Positions 46,740 through 59,968 of a stretch of DNA of 64,000 nucleotides are shown here, piece after piece (the first letter of the stretch is position 1; the number at the start of each line of letters is the position of its first letter). A model generated the notes under the pieces. The model was not told the origin of the DNA. It was given only the letters and a program-made list of their open reading frames with translations, and searched no databases. Source of the DNA: Siphonodentalium dalli (taxonomy: Eukaryota > Mollusca > Scaphopoda > Gadilida > Siphonodentaliidae); contig CP136067.1 in assembly GCA_032622095.1 (NCBI GenBank), positions 44,251,549 through 44,315,548 on the forward strand, given 5' to 3'. The translations under genes were made by a program, and so were the position numbers.

Positions 46740-48608
46740 TAAAACCCACCAATTGAATTGACATTGGAGCCAACTATCCATTTTGTCTGACCCACAGCTC
46801 TGTCTTGATTACCTGACTACACGCCCACAGTTCAGCACGGACAGTTTGTGTTGTCCACGCCGAAAAGCAACACATTTCAATTATTATTTAATTCGAATTA
46901 GGAATTGCCAGTTGAAGGACGTTTCTTCCGAAGTTTGTCGTTGCGCTATGGATTCGGCCAGTGTATGTGAGCAATATATTTCTATCCAATTGTATTTGTT
47001 TATTTTTTTTTTCTTTCTTGATTTAAAGATGCCCCATCTAATTCGGCATCAAATAAGTTAACATTCCATAATAATTTATCAGGCAATAAAACATGAAAAA
47101 TAATGGTCGTTATACATATGCATCACCATGCATACAGCACTACAAGAAACATCCAAAATAATGTGATCTTCAATTTTCATCGTTGGTTGTTAATGAACTA
47201 AAAACGCTCTTTATAAAATGTGATTTTTCGAATATTCTGGCGCCAAATAACACGCGGGTACCAGGTAAAACTGTCTCATTATTAAGAAGTCGAAAGCACA
47301 CAAAAAGCTTGCATAAATGGGCTTACTGATTCTTTCTCACTGTTTGTCTTGTGTAGAATACGCAAGAATAGAAGTATTATAGTTAAAAAAAAAAAAATTT
47401 AAATTCAGTTAATAATGGAATGGCGTATGCCAGCATTAAACATGGGGGTTTTCGCAGTGAGTAAATGTGCACACAATTCTTTTCAAACACCAAAACACCT
47501 CGTTTTAACTGGATCGCTGATTTTCAACAACGACACTTCCCATGCATTTTGCATACTTATGTGAACAGTACTGTAGCATTGACAGTCATTTTATCACCAA
47601 ATATTGCTTGAATCTCGGTTTTGTTGACCATTTACCAAAGAGATTGTAACGATTGTAAAACGACCCGTGCTTCAAGAAAAGTAAAATAAAACACGCATGA
47701 TCACGTTATCCATGCCTTATCGACAATCAACATTTTATAAGAACAAAACCAATCTATTGTTCAACATTTTCTATTGTTGATAATGATTTATCAGACTCAT
47801 ACGAACGCCTCACGTACCTTTAATTTTCACCCTAAAATGTGCAAGCTCGGCACACATGTTAGATCATGCCATGCATCTTTAACCTGGCTACCCCCGTAGA
47901 TATCATTTTCCATATGTTCAAACCCTGGGAACCTTTCTATTATCTTCTGATGGGATTGAACAAACCACGCAGGGAATATATTTCTGTGTTAATACTTGTT
48001 CCTTGACAATAAATTCCCAGCTCGAGATTGCAAGATTTTTGTAGCTTTGTGAGCCAACATCAATGAAATTCCAAGCGACGCATAGTCAAATCGATTAATT
48101 CAAGTCCCCCAAACCATGCAAACTCGAGTTGGGACCTTTACCTGCTATAAAATAAAATGCTATACGGAACAGGTATAACTGAGCATTATATTACCTGCAT
48201 TTTGTTCAATGTTATAAAACTTCCCTGTCAGAGCAACCAAAAGTTACTATGTTTTGAACTGGTAGAGTATGATCTCTTGGCGTTAAAATAATGCTCATGC
48301 GATCGAAACGCTTGAGAGTTCTGCCAGATAAGAGCCTTGTCTGGACAAAGGGATAACACGCCGGTGGGTTTTAACAGTACATATTCACGCCGTGCAGCCC
48401 ACACAATTACAATGTTTCCATGCGATTTAATGTCATTACGTGTAACCTAATATCTCAATAATCTGAGGCAAGAGTACGCCTGCTAAAGGCGGATTATAAC
48501 AGTGGGGCTATAACGCTTAATGAATACATGGGGCTATAAAAAACTGCGCAGCAGAATATCGCTGAATAGACGAGTATGAGATGAACCTAACTGCAACGGT
48601 GACTTTGT
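46740..48608. other. Long unassigned stretch
   Basis: No gene, array or long inverted repeat recognised. A poly-A run lies at 47384-47397. Confidence 0.3.
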
Positions 48609-48740
48609 TTAAAGGCCCACTTAATTTTCGAGTCATCGATTTTGTTATAGTATATACGGTTTTAATAACAATTTATGCCATAAAATTTGAATAAAATACT
48701 ATAATTCATCACCATTTGAAACGCAGAATACTTCTATCTC
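48609..48740 (+). mobile_element. Left part of an AGGCCCACTT-family TTAA MITE
   Basis: TTAA then AGGCCCACTTAATTTTCGA, followed by TATACGGTTTTAATAACAAT and TATGCCATAAAA as in the complete copy at 19311. The right end is missing. Confidence 0.7.
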
Positions 48741-48839
48741 CTAGTTTGAAACACCCTGAAACACCTTTAAAAAACCGCGTCAAGTCGTGCGTCGTATAAC
48801 TAGCAATTAGCAACTAACATGTCCTCTTCGGCTTTCCAT

Positions 48840-49377
48840 AGATTTCAACGTAATTTGATACTTAGGGGGTACTTGTGTCCGGGGAGTGTTTTGGACGGGT
48901 CAAATCGTGACACCGACCTGACCTTGACCTTTAAAATAGTCAATGCAAGGTCAATTTGGGTAGAACGGACGAGTTTAGGCGAAATTTGATACCTAGGGAT
49001 ACTTTTGTCCGGGAGTGTTTTTAACGGGTCAAATCGTGACCTCGGCGTGGCATTGACCTTCAATGTGGTCAATCAAAGGTCAAAATCGGGTAAAACGGAT
49101 GGATTTCGACGAAATTTGATACCTATGGGTACTTTTGACTCCGACCTTACCTTGACCTTCAAAGTTGTTAATTAAAGGTCAAGTGGGGTAAAACGGACGG
49201 ATTTCGTCGAAATTTGATACCTAGGGGTACTTTTCTCAGGGGTGGGGGTGTTTTAGACGGGTCAAATCATGACCCTGACCTGACCTTGACTTTCAAAATA
49301 GTCAAATTAAGGTCAAATCGCGCCTTTCGTCGGAAATCAGATGGGAAACAGCCCGGACGAAGTCGGGCCCATCAGCT
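48840..49377 (-). repeat. Inverted copy of the CCCGACTTCGTCCGGG-head repeat
   Basis: Minus-strand counterpart of 13781-14278. It contains four ~125-bp units (CGAAATTTGATACCTAGG, ACTTTTGTCCGGG, GACGGGTCAAATCGTGACC, TGACCTTGACCTT) and ends at CGGACGAAGTCGGGCCCATC and AGCTTGTG at 49355-49380. The CAGA tail is not seen at the other end, so this copy is truncated. Confidence 0.65.
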
Positions 49378-49928
49378 TGTGTAATAAAGTTTGAAGAATG
49401 TAATGTATAACACGAGAAACGGGAAAACTTGATATATAGAATTTCCCACATAAAATTTGAAAGCTAGTTTATAGTACAATTATATTATAATTTATATTTA
49501 TGGCTAATAATATGATCTTGGTGGCGTTACCATTTCTGACTATGGTTTTCTTTTTAAATTTGGAGCGTATTGGTACGGCCATTGAGGGGGAATATCCCGG
49601 TGAAGCACAGAAAGATCCTAAAACTCGCCGGCCTGCTGCTCATGTTTTCTTTTTGGACAATAGTGTTTTCCTGGGTTCGAGTTCTTAATGTCCTGCCTTG
49701 TAGTCTAATTAGAGTATTGGCCGCTAGAGTTTTAAGTCTAACATGGAGCGGGGGCATGTCGGCTGTATTATGTAATGCCCTGATGGGGTTCGTATGTTTT
49801 CTTGGAGTGCATGCATGCTCAAGGTTTTGTTTTGGATTACTTGAAGTTTGTTGAGTGTAGATTTTGGTAAATCGGCGGTTATGATGGCCCCATATTCCAT
49901 GATTAGGCGTATATATTGCTTATAAAGC

Positions 49929-50437
49929 GGGGGGGGGGGGGGTCTGCAAATGTTTTCCGAACACTAGGCGGGGTGGGTGGCTGGTTCAGCAGCCCGGCTA
50001 ACACAATTGTTCCTGGCCCTGTAAATGTTTTCCTCTGGTCATTTTTCTTCAAAATAATGGGACAACATGTTTTAAGAATGCTCCAATTATGTAATCGGTA
50101 TGAACTTAACTTTTGGTAGGGGGTTTGAGTTCACCATCAGTTAATAATGAGGGATGACACCAATGGGTCAGCTTGCTAAATGTTTTCATCAAGGATCTAT
50201 CAATGTACATTGACATGGAAAGGCTCAGGTTTAAATAGACTATTCAAAAAACCATAATAAAATAAAACAAAGGTGTTAAAACAAACTTTAACCCTGTACA
50301 GCGATATTCTGTACATGGGTCTAGGATCACTTCTAGATGGGAGCTGTCAAATTTGAACGATTTTCAATGAAAAACATGGCCACCGGCAGCCATCTTGGAT
50401 TTTACTCTTTGCATCACTAAATCCTTTATAGCACACC
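49929..50437. repeat. Unrelated repeat inserted in the minus-strand LINE
   Basis: LINE similarity stops after the post-motif C segment (QLNDL) and resumes at ~49929. The intervening DNA starts with a G14 run (49929-49942) and contains AGATGGGAGCTGTCAAAT, AAAACATGGCCACCGGCAGC and CATCTTGGATTTTAC, which match modules at 12.3-13.5 kb. Confidence 0.6.
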
Positions 50438-50824
50438 CTACAGGTCGTTGAGTTGTTTTTGAAGTCTGATTTCCAACGTTCTGCCCCCCCCCCCCCCTGT
50501 GGTCCAAATGCCTAGATCATCTGTGAATTGTGAAATGTGTATGTTGTGTAGTGGATTGTTAAGTATGTCGTTAACGTATATTAAAAAAATAACGGACTTA
50601 ATACGGACCCCTGCATGAGGCGTTACGGCTTTAATGTTGACGCTATCTGAAATTTCTTCCTCGACCCCTACTCTTAACATTTTTGTGGGAATGTCGGTTG
50701 TCGTTTTTAGTATGTGTCGAAGGCCGTGGCGCCATGCTGAATAGAAGGCCTATTCTACATCCAAAACGATGGCAGCCCCCTCCTATAGCCCATGCCTATA
50801 TAGTGCTGAGCGCATATCTTCTAC

Positions 50825-51441
50825 TACCTTACTCGTATTTAAATTCGCGCAGTACTATTTTTCGCGCACCCATAAGTTTACATCAAACAATAAGGAAAAT
50901 AGGAGGGGTATTTTCGATATATATAACACACAATTATAATATAATATTTATACATATGGGCAACCAATCAATCTCAATTCCATTAATCATATATTCATGT
51001 AAAGCAATAAACCATGGTTAGATCTTTGAATTTGAAATACTTCTGAGCAATGCGCATATTGCAGAATGAATGTGCACGAAAGCTCATCTCCTTGTTCACA
51101 ACCCTGGGTAGACACCGTGGTCAAACAATATGTATGTGTTAGTTATACATTTACAATACAGGCAACCACTCAAGAGTTGACGTGTTTTCTAAAGTCGGCA
51201 ACCTATATAGACACGTGGTTGTGGTTTTACTTCTTTCGAGTTCAATTCCATGATGTCCATAAATATTTATTAAATATTATTAAATATTATCTTGAGTGAT
51301 AATTAAGAACTGATACAAGACTTTTACGAAAACTATTTTTGTCAGTTTTGAATTCGCGCAGCCGGGTGCGCGAATTCAAAGTGCGCGAATTCAAAACTGA
51401 GCGAAAAATAGTACTGCGCGAATTTAAATACGAGTAAGGTA
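50825..51441. mobile_element. 613-bp MITE with 39-bp perfect TIRs and TA duplication
   Basis: Ends start CCTTACTCGTATTTAAATTC and continue to a perfect 39-bp inverse at 51401-51439. TA flanks both sides (50825-50826 and 51440-51441). A TA target duplication with matched TIRs fits Tc1/mariner-type insertion. Subterminal CGCGAATTCAAA words repeat inside (51348-51395). It splits the LINE between its fingers and motif A, so it is younger than the LINE. Confidence 0.9.
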
Positions 51442-51659
51442 TTCTTTAATATGTTCGGTACCTTCTTTGCCTTTACGATATTATCGCTGGAATTTGTTGG
51501 AAAAGTGTTGATTCTCAAGGTGATTTGATATTCTGGTGCTGATGATTCTTTCGAAAAAGTTTTCACAAATACTGAAATAAACTAATGGCCAAAAATCTGT
51601 AGCTATTTTATGGTCTTTGCCTGGTTTTGGAACCATAACCCCTATAACTGTTATTATAT

Positions 51660-52012
51660 ACTAGCTGAAACAGGCTTCCTTCGGGAGCCTTTATTCTGCG
51701 TTGGAGGGGCCTGTGGCCCATGCACAAATGTGGCATGCAACCCCGTTGTGCGTTAGGGGCCTATATGGTCCCTGTGCGCGATGATTAAAAAAAAGATCCT
51801 TGCTCAAATTAACAAACATTTTTTTTTGGATTATTTTTAAAAAAAATCAAAAGTTTGAAAAAACTAACGCCGTTATAACCTCCGACAGGGTACCCCAAGT
51901 CACCGCACCAAATTTGGTTAAAATCGGACCAGAATACTTGGAGAAAATCCGGACAGACAGAAGGACAGACAGACATATCCTACTCTTTTTTATATATAGA
52001 TAAATTCTAGTC
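51660..52012 (+). repeat. CTAGCTGA-head, CAGACAGA-tail retroposon
   Basis: Starts CTAGCTGAAACAGGCTTCCT then TCGGGAGCC. It contains ACCAAATTTGGTTAAAATCG and ends GGACAGACAGACATATCC with TTTTTTATATATAGATAAAT. That tail form (CAAATTTGGTnAAAATCGG, then CAGA repeats, then TATATAGAT) is widespread at 3' ends of invertebrate RTE-like/SINE-like retroposons. It interrupts the minus-strand LINE. Confidence 0.65.
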
Positions 52013-52577
52013 TGTTGAACATTGATTTTGGTCCCTGTTTGATTATTCCAAATGTTAATTCGTCAACGACCGGGGCTTTATTAATTTGTTTTGCACGCTT
52101 AATGCAGTCTTGGATTTCTTTTGGTGTAATGGTGGTTGCCAATGTGTGTTCATCGTCTGTCTCGTGCATGTATGGGCGATTTTAAGTGTACGAATGTATG
52201 TTTGTTTTGTCTGACATAATCAATTACATGTTTTCTGAATTTTGCACTGAATTTGTCGGCGCTGTGGGTTCTACGTATGTTGTGTAGCGATGTTGCGATG
52301 ATTTTTGCTTTGTCTGTGTTGTGTGTGGTTTGTCGCTATAGTTTGAGGTAGCATGACCGGTTAGAACTTTGAATGATTGTAATAACAAATAAGTTGTATA
52401 GCAGTACTCATCACGAAACCATTTGTACTGACATACAAACTTTACGCACATATAGTTTATTGTTATTGATTAACTTTGCACAGGCACTTGAAAATTATGT
52501 CAGCGATTTGCGTACCCATTGGATAGCTCTGATCAGACGATTACATACGCCATGTTCTTTTGTTCTATATGTAGCTC

Positions 52578-53560
52578 TTAAAGGTGCATTTACATTGCTA
52601 TAGAAATGTACACAGATCTACACGCAGACTAGTGTAAACGGGTTGATATAGAAATGCACACAGAAAGAAAACGGTATTAGTTCGTGTGAGCAAAAATCGT
52701 GTCCGCAAAACGTCACGATCAACGCCGAAGCATTGCGACAGGCAAATCAGTTTTGATTAATTGTTACTCGGGCTTGGCGAATGTTTTCGTTGTCATTTCA
52801 ACCCGTGTATTTCGAATATTGAACACGGATAGGGACGTGGCAACTTGTTCAACGGTTGGATATTTCATACTTGACACAACATTAGTTGTAATTTCCAAAC
52901 CAACAATAGATTGAAAATGATCTTGCAGTTTGATTTTCAAACATTTTATTTGGGGGGGGGGGGGTATTGTTTTCGGACCAATATTTGCATAATTTCCTAC
53001 TTTTTTATAAAAAAATTGGGCTGGAATGGCCATCAGCTGGAATTTTTCCAACCTTATCATAGGGGCGGGTGTAATGTTGGAAATGTCCAACACTTGGAAA
53101 GAGTGTGTCATGATCCCTCCCCGTGGCCAGTCATCATCATCATATTTATTGTCTAACAGCTATATATAAAAACTGCATGCAATTTAAGAAAACAATATTG
53201 TCCTACATTGGTCAACATTGTCATTGGAATTGTCATCAGTTGAAAATTTTACTACATTTGGTCAAATAAAGGGTGCTGTAGGGTAACTGCATAATTTTCA
53301 TTCTTTCTTCGAACCATTATCAAGTGGTATAAGGATACACTTTAAATACATGCGGCACATACCAAATCGCTGTTATCTGCTGATAGTTGATACATTTTTA
53401 TGTCTGGCCTAAACTGACACGACTCGCAGTGAATTGCCAATTACCAGAGTACTGATCAGCGCGCGTTCACTATTAGTAATCATGTTGTGATCACAGTAAT
53501 GCGCGACACGTGACTTCATACAGATCTGTATACATTTCTATAGCAATGTAAATGCACCCT
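52578..53560. mobile_element. TTAA MITE, AGGTGCATTTACATTGCTA family (979 bp)
   Basis: TTAA at 52578-52581, then AGGTGCATTTACATTGCTA and TAGAAATGTACACAGATCT. The right end is the inverse (53522-53560) with one extra G; the right TTAA is degraded (CTAAG). No transposase. It encloses a G13 run (52952-52964) and a TTGGAA/TTCCAA cluster. Confidence 0.82.
53020..53250. repeat. TTGGAA/TTCCAA palindrome cluster (copy 2)
   Basis: CAGCTGGAATTTTTCCAACC, ATGTTGGAAATGTCCAACAC and TTGGAATTGTCATCAGTTG lie beside AGGGGCGGGTG, as in the 43900 cluster. It lies inside the 979-bp MITE. Confidence 0.65.
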
Positions 53561-55244
53561 AAGGGCTAAGGCGCCACGCTTGTGTTCGTCTTACCAAGAA
53601 CTCAACGAACCAACATTCGAGCATACAACAAAACAGACAATTAAGTGCGAGTTGGTGCAATTCAATTCAATTTATTAGTATTCTGATCATCAAAATAGAT
53701 ATAACAGAAATATAATTATTGCAAATATCGATACAAATTTAATTTTTTTTTTTGCATGGATGCACATGTGGTTATTATATAGTTGTGTATAGCAATAGTG
53801 TCTTGATCTGTATATAATTATATTTATCTGATAGATATATATGGTTATTGTTATTGAGTTCGGTGTTATTGGTTACGTATTCGGTCAATGGATATGGATT
53901 TTGAATGGTTTAGGTGATTAAGCCTCAAGAGGAATCAGTTTGTAGTACTTATAGCGCTTATCAAATAAACGCATCTATATATCTATAAACTATTATATTG
54001 GTGTTGGGGTCCTTCTTTATAAAGTTTTAGTACATGTGTAAGCAACAAGTATATTATATCGGTATATTTTGAAGGGGGTTTACTTGTTTGTCAGAATATG
54101 TAGCCTCGATTTGTTGTCGTAGCTTCCTTAATGGTACAACGCAAGCGCGACTTGTCCCAGATTTGCCGTGCATTCTTTTGCAGACATTTCGGTATAGACA
54201 GTTACAATGTGACAGAAACCGAATTCAAAATTGTTTATAAACCCTCATCTGTACCACAGCTAACCACACGAGGGGTAAAAACTATGCAGTTCATCTATAG
54301 CAGCGAAGTAAACATCATGCAATTGTCTCGAAAAAAATAATCGTTAAATCATAAAGGTATTTCAAGCAAATTTGTTAGTAGCACCGTTACAAGTGGAACT
54401 ACCAAAATACTTCTGATGACGATAGCTTTGGTACATATACATTTTATATGCATGTTGCCGTTCATGGTCGAGCACCAAATGGTTTTCTATGAGAAAATGA
54501 TTGCAAAAAATGCCGTGAAAACTTGCCAGTATATGAACGTATCCTGAACCTCTACATGTATATGACATTGTTGCAATTTACATTCTTCTGTGGAAACGAG
54601 GGGGGGGGGGGGGGTGTTAAAAATCTAACTAATTTATAATGAAACTTGCGAATGAGTCGGTTATTTCGATAACTGGAGAATAAACCGGTGTTCTTACAAT
54701 GTTCCTTTAATAATACTATATTGTTCATACTTTGGACCATGAATCAGCTATACAGAATACATTTGATGTTCAATTACCAGCTCAGTACTACCCTTAATAT
54801 ACCTCATCGCGTTCTTCACATGACGATATAGTGCCCCCCCCCCCACCCTCAAAAGTTAAACTTTAGCAAAAAACATATATCTTATTTCTTGATGTCGTCA
54901 CATAGTTCTGAGAAATACTCGAGAAATAAACATTCCAACGATACCTCATCAACTTGGCTGAGGTATATAATCCTGGGTTAAAATTTCCAAATTCAGAATT
55001 TATGTTGGAAATATGGCTTGGCGAATATAATGAGAGTCAGGAATAATGAATCGCATATAATCGTGAATCATATAATATTGAATCGTGATGCAAAATTTAC
55101 ATGAGTGTACGATTTGTGCCGACGGTTTATTTTCAGCGCTATAGGATAACCGATTGCAAATACATATAATATATATAGAATTACGGATATGGACGCGTCC
55201 TATCGGATAATAGTATAATGAGTTCGATGGTCTTTGAGTTGCAG
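53561..55244. other. Unassigned; possible minus-strand LINE 3' end
   Basis: CAATTCAATTCAATTTATT at 53658-53676 resembles the simple-repeat 3' end of an L2/CR1-type LINE on the minus strand, but no coding sequence follows. G15 at 54600-54614 and C11 at 54834-54844. A 69-codon frame at 54131-54340 is unsupported. Confidence 0.3.
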
Positions 55245-58200
55245 CCATTCCTATTATGGGGGGGGGGGCACCCCACCCCCTCTGGCATCCGGCCTAAAAT
55301 GGGAGGTGGCATCTGGAATACTCCATAACAGAGGGTGGCATCCAGAATACTATTTATACCAATTTAACCCATTGTTGCCAAACGTTAAAAGCTAAAACAA
55401 CGCATTGGTAGTATCAAATGTGCAATTCATTCTATATATGACCATATATACTCAAAGAAAGAATGAGACGTGGGAGTACTATGCAACTATCCCTTTACGT
55501 TGCTCCATTCCGTCTCCGTGTCACAGCATAAAAACCTTCCATGGGGGAATTCTGGTTCGGGTTTTAGCCTCTTCAATGATATTTTTGTTTTGAAATTCGC
55601 CACACCCAACGATGCGGCCCACTCTGAGTAACACCGAGGATGGTTTTTAGCTCCGATAATGAAATATTGGTTCCATTTGACAGAGACAAACAAAAACTCC
55701 GCTGTTCCGAATTCCACCCGGAACGATTAGTTCAGGAGATATTGGTCGAACTCTGCACCCCCCCCCCCCCAGAACTCAACTTCACCCTACTATTTTTCTT
55801 TCTTAATGTCTCCTCTAATTTTTTTCTGTTGTTAACAAGAAAAAAAAGTGGCCGCAGAGACTCCAGACAAGACGGCGTCCATCATGGCGGCCATTGTTTT
55901 TATATGCACCAGGTAACTTTGATCACCATTATAGTAAAGATTATATCACATTCGGTCTTGTTTCCGCTCGATTCGTTGTGCTAATATACAACCATTACAA
56001 ATTAGCCAAAACTCCGACACTAGAACCAATATGGCGGTCAAGATGGCCACCGAAATGTGAAAATATGCAATTTTTCTGACATTTCACCACCTTTCGTTTG
56101 TCTCTGTGGGAAAATATTGGCATCTTGGCGTAAATTTATACATTTATCGTATAAATGAGTCAGTGGCGAATACAAGGGGACCATAATATACATGGGATAT
56201 TATTGTCCGATATCACGTTTTCCCAAATACCGGTATAATAGGTCAAAGCCGAATCGACGCAAATAACGCGATGTAATGTTTCGAATCAGTGAATGTTATT
56301 GCTATCATAACAACACCTATGCATATATATATATGTACAGGAGATACTCGAGCTAGGATTCCTCTTATACCTGATTTGAGGAATATTCGCCCAAATCCAA
56401 GATGGCGGCCAAAATATCCACAGAAGTAGAAAAATCGCCGAAAATCACTGATTTTAACATCAGTGAGCGTTATTGCCACGACAACTCCATACCTGCTTAC
56501 TATTTTGAGTTGGGAACACTTAGGCGAAGAACTGTCCTTGTACCATATGCAAATAAAAGTCTCCCAAATCCAAAATGACGCCCACAGTGGCGGACAGATT
56601 TGAAAAATCACCGAAATTCACATCATTGAGCATTATTGTCGAGACAACTCCACCGATTCTTACAGTTGAGTTGGAAATACTGAGGTGAAGTAATTACCTT
56701 ACATCTCATACAAGAAATTGTTTTCCAAATCAAAGATGGCGGCTAAAATGGCGACTGAAATTTGAAAACAGGCCTACATTCATTTACTTTCTTTCGATGG
56801 GCGTTATTGTTTCGCGATTTCTACCCACCATTACATGTTGATATGGAATATTGATATGAAGCATGTATTCATTTGAGTTTGGTAATTGATACTCACAGTC
56901 AAGTAGGTGGTCAAGAAGTGTGGGTATATTATGCATTATGGTCTTCTACGCCTTAGCAGAAAGGCATCCGTCAAATGTCAGGCTTTCAACATTCGAAGCC
57001 ATATACAGAAGTTTTCCGGGTACGTCAGTGCATTAGATGAGTATGTGAATTGATGAACCATATATTGAAAAGTGGCTGTTTGGGAAGATCAACAGGTGTA
57101 CATGTTGTTATCCCCATTAGGTCACCAAAGCTGAAAATACGCAGATAGAGACCGGCACCGGCATATGCATTGTTTGAAACATTCCGATTAGTGGGACCTT
57201 TCTACAAAGGAGTTTAGAAAACTGGGTTGGTGTGAGCGAGATAGATTAATCTGACGAAGAGACGGAAACTGGTCCAGATAATGCTGAATGTGGCAAATCA
57301 GAATAAACTCAGGTATTGTTGTTTTGATTCTTGGAAGTCAAAATATGACTATTAGGCGCACCTATATACGGTTACGGCCATTATGGGCGCTTAGCGAAGA
57401 ATGGATTTCGAAATGCCACATCGCGATTATTAATTGTGGGTTTTCATCATTCCATAAGGCTACGATTTATGTTGGAACTAATAGATGTACCGTTTTGTCC
57501 ATCAAAATAATGACAAAAAGTTGAAATTAGTATGTGATAATATCAACTTCTTTTCAATGTCTGGCCGCCGGTTTGGTCGCCATCTTGACTGTGAGAATTT
57601 GCCAAACTCAATTGAGTACTTCATATAAATTTTCCATATGAACATGTAATTGTGGGCATAAATCGCGTAACAATAAGGCCCATCGTAAGAAAGTAAAGGA
57701 ATGTGAGCTTGTTTTCAAATTTCGGTCGCCATTTTGGCCGCCATCTTCAATTTTGAAAACAATTTCTTGCATGAGATGCAAGGTAATTACATCATCTCAG
57801 TATTTCCAACTCAACTGTCAGCATGGTTCCAGTTGTCTCGAAAATAATTCCCAATGATGTGGAAATGAGGGAATTTCGGTGATTTTTCAAAATATTTCGG
57901 CCATTGTGGGCGCCATTTTAGATTTTGGGGGACTTTTATTTGGATATGATATAAGGACAGTTCTTCGCCTAAGTGTTCCCAACTCACAATAGTAAACAGG
58001 TATGGATTTGTCGTGACAATAACGCTCACTGACCAATATCTCTTGGACTAGATGCCTCAAATTTGAGCGCCATGTTTACTAAGTTAGATTTTCAAGGTCG
58101 CAAGTCAAAGTATCGAAAGCGACCGAGTTATCTCTCGTACTATACATTTTGCGTTCACCGTCTACACTATTGTTGTCATTGTTTATTTTTTATATTGACG

Positions 58201-58445
58201 TGGGATTATTGTGAAATGCCATCGTCCGACGGGTAGGAAAATTAAATATGTGACAACCATAGTTAATTATGAATGCAAAAAACAACACTAAATAATATCT
58301 GCCATTGTAATTTCGGCATCCGGAATACGAAATATACAGGTTTCGGCATCCGGCGTACTGACACTCGGCATCCGGAATACTCTATATTAAGCCCGGAATC
58401 CGGCGTACGAAAAGGGGGTGGTCCCCCTCTATTATATGCGCAGCA
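55245..58445. mobile_element. Large foldback-like element of ATGGCGGCC units
   Basis: Central arms 56458-~56900 and ~57550-58028 are inverted copies (I estimate roughly 85% identity by eye) around a ~650-bp spacer. Each arm is made of diverged ~165-190-bp units carrying AAGATGGCGGCCAAAATGGC, AAATTTGAAAA and ATTGTCACGACAACTCC; further single units lie outside (near 55883, 56029, 56401, 58070). Outermost, both sides have a poly-G/GGGGGTGG motif and repeats of GGCATCCGGAATAC (55275-55345; 58312-58420), again inverted. No coding capacity. The whole may be one foldback transposon about 3.2 kb long; the outer limits are less certain than the inner arms. Confidence 0.6.
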
Positions 58446-59968
58446 GTTGTCGCATGTATCAAGATGTCACTCTGTGTCAATTTACCGGACTAATCACGGC
58501 AGGGCCATCGATCAAACGACGCTGGTTGTAAACTTTACTCATTGACATGGTAGAGCGCGCGTTTATTACGAATTTCATACCTATGTGTCGAACCCGGATA
58601 CACACACTCATTAATGAGTTCATCAACAGCTTATCGAATGGGGATTAATAATTTATAAGGTATGTATAACATTCTTAACCGAGCGGGGGACGGGGGCCCT
58701 GGGAATATAGCTTTAATGTATATGAACATCGTAACCGATCAGCTATAGGGGGAGTCTGGGGGACTTTCATCACGAGAACAAAATATTCACACCCGCGCTG
58801 ATAGAATTGGAGATCTAAGAGACAAATTCCCAGCCCATCTGTTCATCGGCGTGAATGGTCGAATTTGAGCACAAAGTAACAGAACGTATGCGCGGGTTTT
58901 CAGAAAGTGTAAAAATTACGACCTTGTCTGTGTCTACAATTTTTCCAGAACCCCCTTCTAAATGTAGAACAAAATGCGTAGACTATAGTGGAACGAGGCT
59001 ATTGTATAAGATATGTTTTTTTAGTGTATATATAGTTGTTAAAGGCACGTGCGGCCTTAATTGTCGAAAATATTCATATTTGTTCCAAACACCGTAAACA
59101 GAAAAACATTAAAACGCATACAGTTCCGTTCATATATACCATGACTATCGCGTACACAGCATGTTATCATAAAGACCTACTATATTTTACCCAAGCAAGA
59201 GTCTGATTGTGTTACAGAAGACAGCACAATGCTACTGGCTAATCACACATAAATGGCATAAACGCTCTTTATTAGTTCCATATCAGGTATTCACCAACAA
59301 AGAACGCTCTTTATGTTTACCATCATAATATAAACAAACACCAGAAAAGTAACTTTTTATGCTTTTGTTTACATAACAATGGTCAAACATATGACCATAA
59401 CATGCTGTTTATGCGATATATCTTATTTGTATACGGACAAAGTCTATCTACATTTTGATGTTCTTTCTGTTTGTGGCGGTTTTTGACGTTTGGAGATATG
59501 TTCACAGGATACCCACCGCCAAGGCCAACCGTGTCTTTAAGTGTATCTAATTGTTATTGCTACTCACATGCAATGAACTTTACATATGACTGAGAGAACG
59601 GCATCGATCTCATAAGTGTTTTGCGTAAATTATCAAGGGCAAGCTATATAGAAAACCTTTCAGCGCATCTCTTGTGTAATCGAAATAAAACAAACTATTG
59701 CGCTTTATGTTTTCATCGAGATCATAATAGTAGACATGTGTCAAGCTGAAACTCACGTTACTTATTCAAACACGGAAACAGCAAATCTATTTGTTTCAAA
59801 ACGAAAAATACAAATAGCCCTTCAAAGTTGCTCTGGTCGCTCTGCTTCTTCCGTGAACTGTCTGTATATATTGAATCAGATGTACAAAATAATACATTAC
59901 CTTATGTTACCTTAAGTCTGCAGTGGACGCTGGCGGTCTGCGACCATGCATATCCACCTCACATTGTG
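58446..59968. other. Unassigned sequence
   Basis: No supported gene or array. Two G-rich words (GCGGGGGACGGGGGCC, AGGGGGAGTCTGGGGGAC) lie near 58683 and 58747. Confidence 0.3.

Larger units (their letters stand above)
49500..52375 (-). pseudogene. Jockey-type LINE reverse transcriptase corpse, multiply interrupted
   Basis: Read on the minus strand from 52375, pieces occur in correct order. Pre-RT segment NTDKAKIIATSLHNI, then (after a frameshift) TPKEIQDCIKRAKQINKAP near 52085-52150. Fingers: VMVPKPGKDHKIATDF and RIISTRISNHLENQHFSNKF (51440-51645). Palm motif A: AAIVLDVE*AFYSAWRHGL, with an in-frame TAG at 50750-50752. Motif C: FTDDLGIW (Asp codons at 50516-50521). Post-RT region: RLIMEYGAIITADLPKS (49860-49915) and PPLHVRLKTLAANTLIRLQG (49690-49757). 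Inserted sequences split it at ~49929-50437, 50825-51441 and ~51660-52012, and a G/C14 run interrupts codons after motif C. No endonuclease was found. Clearly inactive. Confidence 0.88.
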
